From contig NZ_ASJA01000009.1 in NCBI RefSeq assembly GCF_000412185.1, forward strand, positions 62,001 through 126,000: a DNA stretch of 64,000 nucleotides, given 5' to 3'. Below are positions 15,686 to 23,928 of the stretch, piece after piece (position 1 is the stretch's first letter; the number at the start of each line of letters is the position of its first letter). The stretch is from Euryhalocaulis caribicus. Lineage in GTDB: Bacteria; Pseudomonadota; Alphaproteobacteria; Caulobacterales; Maricaulaceae. Made by a program: the position numbers and the translations under genes. The notes under the pieces are model-generated. The model had not been told where the DNA came from. It saw nothing but the letters and a program-made list of their open reading frames with translations, and made no database searches.

Positions 15686-16738
15686 GTGAAAATCATTCGA
15701 GATTTCCTGCTTTGCCTGACATTTTTATGGCCAGCAGGGGCCGCTTTCAGCCAATCTTCGGGCGATGCCGGGCAAGCTCTGGAGCCCTATGCCGCCGCGT
15801 TCTATGGCGTCGTTCGCATTGAACGCGGCGGAAACAGCATTTTCGAACAGGCCTACGGGCGCGCCAATTATCAATTGGATGTCGCGAATGCGCCGGATAC
15901 GCGCTTTGCGCTGCAGGCGCTGACCCGTCCGCTTGTCGCCGCCGTATTTCACAGCGCGGCCGATCAGGGCGTGATCGATCTGGAAGCCTCGATCTGCGCT
16001 TATCTGTCGGCCTGCCCGGAGAGCTGGAACGGCGTGAAGATACGTCACCTGCTCAACCAGACTTCCGGCCTGCCCGACCTCTCGGCGGCGCTGGAAGCAA
16101 GCCCGCAGGGCGGGCCGCGCGAGCGTCTGTCCGCCATTCTGCAGGCTGATGAGCCGTCAGCTCCGCTCTATACGCCCGGCTCCCGCTATCGCGATTCCCG
16201 GTTCGACTACGCCCTTGCGGCGGCTGTTCTTGAAGCCGCTTATGGAGAGTCCTTTGAAACCATCATGGACGCCCAGCTTTTCAATCGGGCGGGCATGAGC
16301 AATGCCGGCATCGCCGCGCCGAACGCCGCCATCGCAAACATGGCGGCCGGCTACGCCATTTCAGACGGCGCGCCCGAGATTGTCTGCGCCGGAGAAACCT
16401 ATCTGCCCGGCGCGGAAGGCGCCTATGCCACGGCGCGCGATCTGGCGGCCTTTGCAAACGCCTTGTTCGGGGAACGCCTCACCACGGCGAAAATGCTGGA
16501 CGCCATGGTGACCCCGGATTACGCGCTTTCATCCAGCCACGCCTATGGATTGATGACGGCGGAGCGCGGCGGCCTGCTCAGTCATTTCTATGGCGCGCGC
16601 GGCGACGGCTATGCCGCCTGGCTTTCGCGCTATCCCGACCATGATGTGACCATTGTCATCCTGTCCAACCAGAATGGCGCGCCGGTGAACGATATGCGCA
16701 AGGCGCTGGAAGCTGCATTGTTCGGGAACGGAGCCTGA
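15686..16738 (+). CDS. Beta-lactamase-fold (class C / DD-peptidase-like) protein lacking catalytic residues
   Basis: The protein has 350 residues from a GTG at 15686, with GGAG seven bases upstream and a signal peptide ending AAFSQ. The fold is recognisable: YGVVRIERGGNSIFEQAYG, IRHLLNQTSGLPDL, TARDLAAFANALF, DHDVTIVILSNQNG. The active-site SxxK, expected in the segment RFALQALTRPLVAAV, is replaced by A78 and R81. The YxN position reads RDSRFDY and the HxG position reads SHFYG. It is therefore most likely a non-catalytic binding or regulatory protein in the periplasm. Confidence 0.83.
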   Translation: MKIIRDFLLCLTFLWPAGAAFSQSSGDAGQALEPYAAAFYGVVRIERGGNSIFEQAYGRANYQLDVANAPDTRFALQALTRPLVAAVFHSAADQGVIDLEASICAYLSACPESWNGVKIRHLLNQTSGLPDLSAALEASPQGGPRERLSAILQADEPSAPLYTPGSRYRDSRFDYALAAAVLEAAYGESFETIMDAQLFNRAGMSNAGIAAPNAAIANMAAGYAISDGAPEIVCAGETYLPGAEGAYATARDLAAFANALFGERLTTAKMLDAMVTPDYALSSSHAYGLMTAERGGLLSHFYGARGDGYAAWLSRYPDHDVTIVILSNQNGAPVNDMRKALEAALFGNGA

Positions 16739-16800
16739 TCGCCCCCGAATTTCAGGGCCATGACCTTGCAGCGACTCGATTCAGCGGGTTTGCTCAACTC

Positions 16801-17595
16801 ATGCCACTGGGCCGCGCCACGCCAATCGACAGAGTCCGCCAGACGGTGAACGTCATCGCGGCGCTGGCGAATTTCGCGTTGCCGCAAATCCCCCTGATCT
16901 TCGGCGTCGGCAAGGAGATCGGGCAAAACCCCGGATCGGACGCCAACGCAGTGCCGCCGGGCTGGGCGTTTTCCATCTGGGGTCTGATTTTCGCCTGGAC
17001 CATTCTATTTGCGTTCTGGCAGGCGCTGCCCGGCAAGGGCCGGTCCTCCTATCTGCGCAGCGAAGGCTGGGGCACGGCGCTGGCCATGGGGCTGGCCGCG
17101 CTCTGGTCAGTTTTGTCGATGTTCGCCCCCTTCTGGACCACCCTGCCCGTCATGGCCGCGCTCTATGTGACGCTGGCCTGGCTGGCGCTGAGCCTGCTAA
17201 GCCGGCCGGAGTCCGATACCGAGGCGGTGCGGTGGCTGGCCATCTATCCGTTCCAGCTTTTCTTCGGCTGGATCACTTTGGCGCTGATGGCGAATTTGGC
17301 CGCGGTACGGCTGGAATACGGGATCAATCCCATCGGGGGCACGGAAGATACCTATACGCTGATCATCATGGCGTTCGGCGGCGTTCTGGCCTTGATCGGA
17401 CTGAACCTGACCCGCGGCGCCGCGGCCTATGCCCTGCCCGTGGCGTGGGGCGTCGGCGCGCTGTTGCTGCAACACGCATGGGCTGACTGGAATCCGGCCC
17501 CGGCGGCGGGCAGCGCAACGCTGTTCCTGTTTCTGCTGGCCGCGGAGCGTTGGGTCGCCCTGCGCACCCGTCCGCGGCCCCGGTTCTCGCGATAA
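16801..17595 (+). CDS. TspO/MBR-related membrane protein (tryptophan-rich sensory protein-like)
   Basis: The 264-residue protein has about seven hydrophobic segments. The motif VPPGWAFSIWGLIFAW (about 52-67) matches the P-x-x-x-F-x-x-W segment of TspO-like proteins. Trp and aromatic residues are abundant in the later helices (LFFGWITLALMANLAAVRLEYG). Canonical TspO has about 160 residues and five helices, so this is a longer relative rather than a classical TspO. The ligand is unknown; tetrapyrroles are the known ligands of classical members. The fluC-like gene follows after 47 bases. Confidence 0.65.
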   Translation: MPLGRATPIDRVRQTVNVIAALANFALPQIPLIFGVGKEIGQNPGSDANAVPPGWAFSIWGLIFAWTILFAFWQALPGKGRSSYLRSEGWGTALAMGLAALWSVLSMFAPFWTTLPVMAALYVTLAWLALSLLSRPESDTEAVRWLAIYPFQLFFGWITLALMANLAAVRLEYGINPIGGTEDTYTLIIMAFGGVLALIGLNLTRGAAAYALPVAWGVGALLLQHAWADWNPAPAAGSATLFLFLLAAERWVALRTRPRPRFSR

Positions 17596-17642
17596 GCCTT
17601 GTCGGCTTGCCTTGGCGGGCGCGCTTGCTTACCGCTTCGCCC

Positions 17643-18023
17643 ATGAAATCGCTTCTACTGGTCGCCACGGGCGGCGCCGCGGGCGCGGCGGCCCGTCACC
17701 TTCTGTCACAGGCTTCCATGCGCTGGCTGGGGCCGGCGTGGCCATACGGCACGATGGCGGCGAATATTCTGGGCTCGCTTCTGATGGGGGCGCTGGCCGG
17801 ATGGCTGGCCTACAAGGTCGATGGCGGGCGCGATCTGCGCCTGTTTCTTGGCGTCGGCCTGCTGGGCGGCTTCACGACATTTTCCGCGTTTTCGCTGGAG
17901 ACCGCGCTGATGATTGAACGCAAGCAATTCGCCAACGCCGGCTTCTATGCGGCGGGCTCCGTCATCCTTTGCCTGATGGCGTTGTTTGCAGGGCTGTATC
18001 TGGCGCGAAAGGCGTTCGCATGA
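17643..18023 (+). CDS. crcB: Fluoride channel FluC (CrcB)
   Basis: The protein has 126 residues from the ATG at 17643, with four transmembrane segments as in the Fluc family. Diagnostic segments are GGAAGAAARHLLS, the Asn-containing MAANILGSLLMG and GLLGGFTTFSAFSLE, which supplies the aromatic, Thr and Ser residues lining the pore. Dimers export fluoride across the inner membrane. No fluoride riboswitch is visible in the 47 bases upstream. The stop overlaps the next start as ATGA, giving tight coupling to the pseudouridine synthase. Confidence 0.92.
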   Translation: MKSLLLVATGGAAGAAARHLLSQASMRWLGPAWPYGTMAANILGSLLMGALAGWLAYKVDGGRDLRLFLGVGLLGGFTTFSAFSLETALMIERKQFANAGFYAAGSVILCLMALFAGLYLARKAFA

Positions 18024-18997
18024 GCGAGGTGAAGCACCTGCCTGTGGATCCGTCCGAGGACGGCGTGCGTCTGGACCGCTGGTTCAAGCGGCGCTTCCCG
18101 CACATCAAGCACGGCCAGCTGGAGAAGATGCTGCGCAAGGGCGAGATTCGCGTCGATAGCGGCCGTGTCAAATCAAACACGCGGCTGGAGGCGGGGCAGG
18201 AAGTGCGCGTGCCGCCCCTGCCGGCGCCGGAGGAAACGCCGGACCAGCCGGGCGTTCCGGCCAGGGATGCGAAGCTGATCCGCTCGCTCATCCTCTATGA
18301 GGACGAGACGATGATCGCCCTCAACAAGCCGTCCGGGCTGGCGGTCCAGGGCGGCTCCAAGACCACGCGCCATATCGACGGCATGTTGCCCGCGCTGGAG
18401 CGAAACGGCGAAACGCCGCGCCTTGTGCACCGGCTGGACCGCGACACGAGCGGCGTCCTGATCGTCGCCAAAACGACGCAGGAAGCCGCGAGGCTGGCCA
18501 AGCTGTTCAAGGGGCGCGACCTGCAAAAGATTTACTGGGCGATTGCGCTGGGCGCGCCCCGGCCGCGCGAGGGCGTGATCAAGGGCCATGTCAGGAAGGC
18601 CGCGGGCATGGGCGACAATCCCGACCGCGAGCAGATGGTGTTCGCCGAACATGGCGATGAAGGCGCGCGCTATTCCCTGACCGATTACGCCGTCGTCGCG
18701 GAAGCCGGACGGCGGGCCAGCTGGGTGGCGCTGAAACCCATGACGGGGCGCACGCATCAGCTTCGCGTTCACATGGCCGCGGCCGGTCACGCCATACTGG
18801 GCGACGGAAAATATGTTTGCGACATCCCGACCCCCGAAGGGCTCGACAAGCGCCTGCACCTGCATGCGCGCAGCCTGACCCTTCCGACAGCGCGCGGCGG
18901 GACAATCGAGATCACGGCCCCCCTGCCCGATCACATGGCGAACACGTTCAACACTTTCGGATTCGATCCGGCCGCCTATATGGACCCGTTCGCCTAG
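18020..18997 (+). CDS. rluC: RluA-family 23S rRNA pseudouridine synthase (RluC-like)
   Basis: The protein has 325 residues from the ATG at 18020. An N-terminal S4 RNA-binding domain (about 14-65: VRLDRWFKRRFP, LEKMLRKGEIRVDSGRV) precedes the catalytic domain. The motif HRLDRDTSGVLIVAKT (about 138-153) carries the catalytic Asp of the RluA family, and GRTHQLRVHMAAAGH is the usual second signature. It isomerises specific uridines of 23S rRNA. Position specificity (955/2504/2580 for RluC) is inferred from resemblance only. It is the first gene of the rluC-HAD-ATP12 cluster seen in many alphaproteobacteria. Confidence 0.92.
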   Translation: MSEVKHLPVDPSEDGVRLDRWFKRRFPHIKHGQLEKMLRKGEIRVDSGRVKSNTRLEAGQEVRVPPLPAPEETPDQPGVPARDAKLIRSLILYEDETMIALNKPSGLAVQGGSKTTRHIDGMLPALERNGETPRLVHRLDRDTSGVLIVAKTTQEAARLAKLFKGRDLQKIYWAIALGAPRPREGVIKGHVRKAAGMGDNPDREQMVFAEHGDEGARYSLTDYAVVAEAGRRASWVALKPMTGRTHQLRVHMAAAGHAILGDGKYVCDIPTPEGLDKRLHLHARSLTLPTARGGTIEITAPLPDHMANTFNTFGFDPAAYMDPFA

Positions 18998-19047
18998 GGC
19001 CTGACACACTGGTCCTTTCAAACGATTCGGACGCGCCGGAGGGGGCC

Positions 19048-19731
19048 ATGCCGGGATTGAAACTCGCCATTTTCGATATGGACGGAACGCTGATCGACTC
19101 CCGTCAGTCGATCGCCCACGCCATGAGCCAGGCGTTTCAGGGCGAAGGCCTGACCACGCCGCACCATGACGACGCGCGCAAGGTTGTCGGCCTGTCGCTG
19201 GACGAGGCGCTGCGCCGTCTTGCGCCGCCCGATATCGGGCAGGAGCGCGCCGCCGCCCTGTCCCGCCGTTACAAGGCGGCGTTCGTGGCGCACCGCAACA
19301 GTCCGGATTTCCACGAGCCGATGTATGACGGAGCCCTGGAAACGCTGACGCGGCTGAAGGATGAAGGCTGGCTGATGGCGATCGCCACGGGAAAATCCAG
19401 GCGCGGCGTGCGCGCGGCGGTTCAGGCGCACAATCTGTCCCGGTTCTTCGATACGATCGTCTGCGCCGATGACGGGCCGGGAAAACCGCACCCGTTCATG
19501 GTGCGCGAATGCATGGCCGGCGTCGGGCTGGAGCCCGCCGGAACCCTGATGATTGGCGATTCAGAGCACGATATCGGCATGGGCCGGGCCGCCGGCGTTC
19601 ATTGTATCGGCGTCAGCTGGGGCTTTCAGACCCGGGATGAACTGGAAGCGGCGGGCGCGCACGCGGTGTTCGACAAATTTCCCGATCTGGATGTTCACCT
19701 GGAAGGTTTTCCGCACGGGCTGGCGGCATGA
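19048..19731 (+). CDS. HAD-IA family phosphatase (phosphoglycolate phosphatase-like)
   Basis: The protein has 227 residues from the ATG at 19048, preceded by GGAGGGG. Motif I is FDMDGTLIDS (about 9-18) with the nucleophile Asp and acid/base Asp. Motif II is the Thr in IATGKSRRG, motif III the Lys in GKPHPF and motif IV MIGDSEHDIGM. The helical cap lies between motifs I and II. The likely role is metabolite phosphate hydrolysis in the cytoplasm, with unknown substrate. Its last four bases overlap the ATP12 gene (ATGA). Confidence 0.9.
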   Translation: MPGLKLAIFDMDGTLIDSRQSIAHAMSQAFQGEGLTTPHHDDARKVVGLSLDEALRRLAPPDIGQERAAALSRRYKAAFVAHRNSPDFHEPMYDGALETLTRLKDEGWLMAIATGKSRRGVRAAVQAHNLSRFFDTIVCADDGPGKPHPFMVRECMAGVGLEPAGTLMIGDSEHDIGMGRAAGVHCIGVSWGFQTRDELEAAGAHAVFDKFPDLDVHLEGFPHGLAA

Positions 19732-20429
19732 GCAAAGGGTTCAAACGCTTCTATAAACACGCCGAGGCCTCCGACGCCGAGGGCGGGTATAACGTGCTGC
19801 TCGACGGCAAGCCGATGATGACGCCCGACGGCGCGAAACTGACCCTGCCCACGCGCGCCGCGGCGGCGCAGATCGCCGATGAGTGGAATGCGCAGGGCGA
19901 GCAGATCAAGGCCAATGACCTGCCCCTGACCCGCCTGGCCAATCTGGCGCAGGACCGGATGGGCGCAGCGCGGGAAGCCACCGCGGACTGGCTGACCCAG
20001 TACGCCCAGACGGACGTGCTGTGCCATCGCGCGGAGCATCCGCAAAACCTGACGCAGAGGCAGGCGGAGCAATGGGACGCCGCGCTTGAATGGGCAAATC
20101 AGGAACTCGGCGTAAGCCTTTCAACTGTTTGCGGCATTCAGACAGCCAATCATCCGCCGGAGTCTCTTGAACGGGTTCGCGATCTGGCCCTCGAGCTGGA
20201 TGATTTGCGGCTTACCGGCCTGGCCCACGCAGCCGGGATGATGACCTCCGCCGTGCTGGCCTTCGCCCTGATCCGCAACCGTTATTCGGCGGAGGAAGCC
20301 TATGCGCTGGCGACGCTGGAAGAAAAATTCCAGCAGGAGCAATGGGGCGTGGATGAAGCCGCGGCCAAGCGGGACGCGGAAATCCTGAGCGAGCTGAAAA
20401 CACTGCAGGACTTCATGAATTCGCTTTGA
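19728..20429 (+). CDS. ATP12-family F1 ATPase assembly chaperone
   Basis: The 233-residue protein opens with KRFYKHAEA and continues GGYNVLLDGKPMMTPDGAKLTLPT, split here as in the ATP12 N-terminal domain. The conserved block LTRLANLAQDRMG and a helical C-terminus (LALELDDLRLTGLAHAAGMMTS) follow. Mitochondrial Atp12 binds the F1 alpha subunit during ATP synthase assembly; alphaproteobacterial homologues are its relatives. No ATP synthase gene is in the window. It overlaps the HAD gene by four bases and ends five bases before the convergent flavin reductase. Confidence 0.9.
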   Translation: MSKGFKRFYKHAEASDAEGGYNVLLDGKPMMTPDGAKLTLPTRAAAAQIADEWNAQGEQIKANDLPLTRLANLAQDRMGAAREATADWLTQYAQTDVLCHRAEHPQNLTQRQAEQWDAALEWANQELGVSLSTVCGIQTANHPPESLERVRDLALELDDLRLTGLAHAAGMMTSAVLAFALIRNRYSAEEAYALATLEEKFQQEQWGVDEAAAKRDAEILSELKTLQDFMNSL

Positions 20430-20433
20430 CCCC

Positions 20434-20910
20434 CTAGTGACTCTCCGCCCGGCCGTAATTTGAGCGGTAATAGGTCAGGGCCGGTTTGTCCCTGTGATCA
20501 TAATCCACGACCTGTCCGATAATGATCACGTGGTCCCCTGCCTCGACCCGCTTGTAAGTCTTACAGGCCAGCCGCGTGACCGCGCCAAGGATCCAGGGCG
20601 CGCCGTTCTTCGCCGGCTCCCACGGGGCCGCGGAATCCAGGCTGGTGGTTTCAGCCATTGTTTTCGCCAGCACTTCCTGTTCGTGCGCCAGCACGTTCAC
20701 GGCAAAATTATCCGCCTTGCCGAAAAGCTCGAACCGCTTGCTGTCCCGGCCCAGCGACCAGGAAACAAGCGGCGGGTCGAGCGAGATCGAGCTGAAGGAA
20801 TTGACGGTGATCCCCGCCCCGCCGCCATCTTCGCCCGCCGCGGTTACGACCGTAACGCCCGTGGTGTAGCGCGCCAGCGCGTCGCGATAGTCGCGATCCG
20901 TGAAGTCCAT
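20434..20910 (-). CDS. Flavin reductase-like FMN-binding protein
   Basis: The 158-residue protein is the typical length for the flavin_reduct domain. Conserved features are DYRDALARYTTGVTVVTA at the N-terminus, GITVNSFSSISLDPPLVSWSL and a C-terminal DHVIIIGQVVDY. Members reduce free FMN or FAD with NAD(P)H, often feeding a two-component monooxygenase, but no monooxygenase is adjacent. An intrinsic-terminator-like hairpin sits in its leader at 20931-20954. Confidence 0.9.
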   Translation of the reverse strand: MDFTDRDYRDALARYTTGVTVVTAAGEDGGGAGITVNSFSSISLDPPLVSWSLGRDSKRFELFGKADNFAVNVLAHEQEVLAKTMAETTSLDSAAPWEPAKNGAPWILGAVTRLACKTYKRVEAGDHVIIIGQVVDYDHRDKPALTYYRSNYGRAESH

Positions 20911-20930
20911 TCAGCGATCCTCAAAACCGT

Positions 20931-20954
20931 AAAAAAGAGCGGCAACGCGCTCTT
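20931..20954 (-). terminator. Terminator-like hairpin in the flavin reductase leader
   Basis: On the minus strand, AAGAGCG (20954-20948) pairs with CGCTCTT (20941-20935) around a six-base loop. The T-run (20936-20931) follows directly. It ends 20 bases before the flavin reductase ATG. It could be an attenuator for that gene or a block against transcripts coming from the motB side. Confidence 0.5.
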
Positions 20955-21009
20955 AACCTCGTTGGCGGCATATAGACCGCTGAAAACAAGGGCAAGCGCG
21001 GCGATTCAC

Positions 21010-21924
21010 ATGGCGGGCGATCAGGCAATCATAATCAAGAAGGTCAAGAAAGGCGGCGGCCATGGTCATCATGGCGGCGCCTGGAAGGTCGCCTATGCGG
21101 ACTTCGTGACGGCCATGATGGCGTTCTTCCTGCTGATGTGGCTGATCAATACCACGACGCCTGAGCAGAAGCGCGGCATCGCCGACTATTTCGCCCCCGC
21201 CAGCGTCAGCCCCTCTCAATCAGGTTCCGGCGGCGTGCTGGGCGGCACGTCCATCGGCGAAGACGGCGCAAAAGGCAGCGGCGCGTCTTCCGTGATCGAA
21301 CAACTGGCGCCCAAAGCTCGCCAGCGCACCAATGAGGAACAGCGTCAGGCCGGGGTGGGCGACAATCAGGGCGCGGACGCGCCGGAAGTTTCCCAGAGCG
21401 CCGAAGACCGCGCCCGCGCCATTCGTGAAGCCGCCGCGTTCGAAAGCGCCGAAATGTCGCTGCGTCAGGCGATGCAGGACATGCCCGAACTGGCCGAGCT
21501 TTCCAAACACCTGATCATCGACGAGACCCCGGAAGGCCTTCGCATTCAGATCGTGGACCAGGAGGGCCGCCCGATGTTCGAGCCGGGCTCCGCCGAGCCG
21601 CATGAGCGCGCACGCACCCTTCTGCGCGCCGTCGGCGAAATCGCCGCGCGCCTGCCCAACCGGGTCAGCGTATCCGGTCACACGGACTCCAGCGTTTCCC
21701 CCAACCCGGCCTATACGAACTGGGAACTCTCATCCGACCGGGCCAATGCGTCCCGCCGGATGCTGCAATCGGCCGGCCTTCCCGGCGACCGGGTTTATCA
21801 GGTCACAGGCAAGGCGGGTTCGGAGCCGCTTTTCCCCGACGATCCCTATCAGGCGGGCAATCGGCGCATCTCCATCACCTTGCTGCGGGAGGCGCCGGTC
21901 CTTCCCCCCGGCTACCAGCCCTAG
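21010..21924 (+). CDS. motB: Flagellar motor stator protein MotB
   Basis: The protein has 304 residues from the ATG at 21010. A basic N-terminus (KKVKKGGGHGHHGG) precedes the single membrane helix. The proton-accepting Asp is D31 in AYADFVTAMMAFFLL. After an Ala/Ser/Gly-rich linker, the OmpA-like peptidoglycan-binding domain occupies about 170-295 (SVSGHTDSS, NWELSSDRANASRRML, NRRISITLL). It anchors the stator to the cell wall so that MotA/MotB can drive the flagellum. motA is not in the window. Confidence 0.95.
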   Translation: MAGDQAIIIKKVKKGGGHGHHGGAWKVAYADFVTAMMAFFLLMWLINTTTPEQKRGIADYFAPASVSPSQSGSGGVLGGTSIGEDGAKGSGASSVIEQLAPKARQRTNEEQRQAGVGDNQGADAPEVSQSAEDRARAIREAAAFESAEMSLRQAMQDMPELAELSKHLIIDETPEGLRIQIVDQEGRPMFEPGSAEPHERARTLLRAVGEIAARLPNRVSVSGHTDSSVSPNPAYTNWELSSDRANASRRMLQSAGLPGDRVYQVTGKAGSEPLFPDDPYQAGNRRISITLLREAPVLPPGYQP

Positions 21925-22022
21925 GCGCCGCCGCGCTGTATTTGAGGGCAAGAAGCGCTTGCCGGACGCCGGGCATTTGCTAGCGTCGGCATGGCGATGG
22001 GAAATGAGGGGCTTGTAATTTG

Positions 22023-23861
22023 ATGGATCTGGCCGCTGGCGGCGGCGCCCTGATGTGGGCTGTTATGGCCTCCATCGGCGTGATCGTCGTCCTGTACGCG
22101 ACCGAACGCTTCTCGATCGAGCTTATCTCGGCCGGGGTGATCGCTTTCTTCCTGCTGCTGTTCCAGATCTTCCCGGCGCCGGTTCCGGAGGGTCAGAGCT
22201 TCGGCCCGGCGGAATTGCTGTCAGGCTTTGCGAACCCGGCGCTTATCACCATCATGGCGCTTCTGGTCATCGGCCAGGGCATGTTCCAGACCGGCGCGAT
22301 GGACGGCCCCACGCGGCGCCTGACGGCCAGTTATGAGCGGCATCCGCGCCTGACCCTGCTGACCGTCTTCGGCTTCATGTTCGTGGTGTCGGCCTTCATC
22401 AACAACACCCCCGTCGTGGTGATGTTCATCCCGATCATGGCCGCGATTGCCCAGCGCATGGGCGGCACGCCGTCCGGGCTGATGATGCCGCTGAGCTTCG
22501 TGGCGATTTTCGCCGGCGCGACCACGCTGATCGGTTCGTCCACCAACCTGCTGGTTTCCGACGTTCTGCGTCAGACGCGGGGCTTCGGGCTGGAATTCTT
22601 CCAGCCGACATTGCCCGGTCTGGTGCTGGCGGGCGCGGGCATCATTTATCTTCTGGTGGCGGGCCGTTTCCTGATGCCCCGCCGCGTGACCATGGAGGGT
22701 GAATTGAAAGGCGCCACGGGGCGCCAGTTCATCGCCCAGATCGAGGTCACGCCCGGTCATCCGCTGGTCGGCAAGAAGCCGGTCATGGGCATGTTCCAGG
22801 ATCTGCCGAACATGACCGTGCGCATGATCCAGCGCCGCGAACACGCCATCCTGCCGCCCTTTGACGACGCCGAGCTTCAGGAAGGCGATCTGGTGATCGT
22901 CGCGACCACGCGGAAGAATTTGACGGAATTGCTGTCTTCGCGCGCCGAGTTCCTGCGCGGCATGATGCAGCTTGGCGACTTCAAGATCGAGGAAGGCCGC
23001 GACGAAACCCTGATGATGTCGGAGGCGGTTATCGCCCCCGCCTCCCGCTTCATCGGGCGCACGATCGAACAGGTCGGCTTCCGCTACCAGACCGGCTGTA
23101 TCGTGCTGGGCGTGCAGCGCCGCAGCCGCATGATCCGCACACGCATGGGCGAAATCCGGCTGGAAGCCGGCGACACGCTGCTGATCTTCGGCCCCGAGTC
23201 CGCAATCAAGTCCCTGCGCAACAACAAGGACGTGCTGATCCTGGAATGGGCGACACAGGACGTGCCCGATATTCGCCGCGCCGCGCTGGCGCGGCTGACA
23301 TTCGGCGGCATCATTGTCGCCTCGGCGCTGGGGCTCGTGCCCATTGTCGTGGCGTCTGTCGTGGGGGCGACGATCATGGTGGCCGGCGGCTGTCTGAACG
23401 GCCGTCAGGCCATACGGTCGCTCGACATGCGGGTCTTCATGCTGATCGGGGCCGCGTTCGCCATGGGCGGCTCGCTGCAGGCGACAGGCGGGGCGGGATA
23501 TCTGGCCAATGTCGTGGTCGACATTTTTGCGCCTTATGGATCGGCGGTGCTGATTTCCGCCCTGTTCCTGCTGGTCGCCATCCTGACCAATATTCTTTCC
23601 AACAGCGCCACGGCGATCCTGTTCGCCCCCATTGCGATACAAGCCGCGCAACTGGTCGATGCGCCGCCGGAGGCGTTTGTCCTGACCGTGCTGTTCGGCG
23701 CCAATTGCTGTTTCGCCACGCCCATCGCTTATCAGACCAATCTCCTGGTCATGGGGCCGGGCCATTATCGCTTCATGGATTTCCTGCGGGTCGGCGGGCC
23801 GCTGGTGCTGGTTTTCTGGATTGTCTACAGCCTGTTTGCGCCGTGGTATTTCGGGCTGTAG
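22023..23861 (+). CDS. SLC13 / DASS-family permease with central RCK_C (TrkA-C) domains
   Basis: The protein has 612 residues from the ATG at 22023; an in-frame TTG at 22020 is the alternative. Membrane segments fill about 1-225 and 410-612. The central part (about 230-400) contains two RCK_C-like domains (FIAQIEVTPGHPLVGKKP, LQEGDLVIVATTR, LEAGDTLLIFGPES). The substrate-site signatures of this superfamily are present: IGSSTNLLV in the first half and CFATPIAYQTNLLVMGPG in the second. Relatives move dicarboxylates, sulfate or other anions with sodium. The substrate here is not determinable. Confidence 0.9.
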   Translation: MDLAAGGGALMWAVMASIGVIVVLYATERFSIELISAGVIAFFLLLFQIFPAPVPEGQSFGPAELLSGFANPALITIMALLVIGQGMFQTGAMDGPTRRLTASYERHPRLTLLTVFGFMFVVSAFINNTPVVVMFIPIMAAIAQRMGGTPSGLMMPLSFVAIFAGATTLIGSSTNLLVSDVLRQTRGFGLEFFQPTLPGLVLAGAGIIYLLVAGRFLMPRRVTMEGELKGATGRQFIAQIEVTPGHPLVGKKPVMGMFQDLPNMTVRMIQRREHAILPPFDDAELQEGDLVIVATTRKNLTELLSSRAEFLRGMMQLGDFKIEEGRDETLMMSEAVIAPASRFIGRTIEQVGFRYQTGCIVLGVQRRSRMIRTRMGEIRLEAGDTLLIFGPESAIKSLRNNKDVLILEWATQDVPDIRRAALARLTFGGIIVASALGLVPIVVASVVGATIMVAGGCLNGRQAIRSLDMRVFMLIGAAFAMGGSLQATGGAGYLANVVVDIFAPYGSAVLISALFLLVAILTNILSNSATAILFAPIAIQAAQLVDAPPEAFVLTVLFGANCCFATPIAYQTNLLVMGPGHYRFMDFLRVGGPLVLVFWIVYSLFAPWYFGL

Positions 23862-23928
23862 CCGTATCTCCTAGACTTGGCGCGGAGAACGCGATTCCGC
23901 GCGAGACGACAGACCGAGGCCAGCCGAG

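Noticed and set aside
20950-20965. TTAACCTCGTTGGCG upstream of motB as a CtrA-binding site
   Set aside because: Only one TTAA half-site is present. The TTAA-N7-TTAA pattern is not completed.
22221-23765. 514-codon antisense frame opposite the SLC13 permease
   Set aside because: It is a His/Gln/Asp-rich shadow of a conserved membrane protein.
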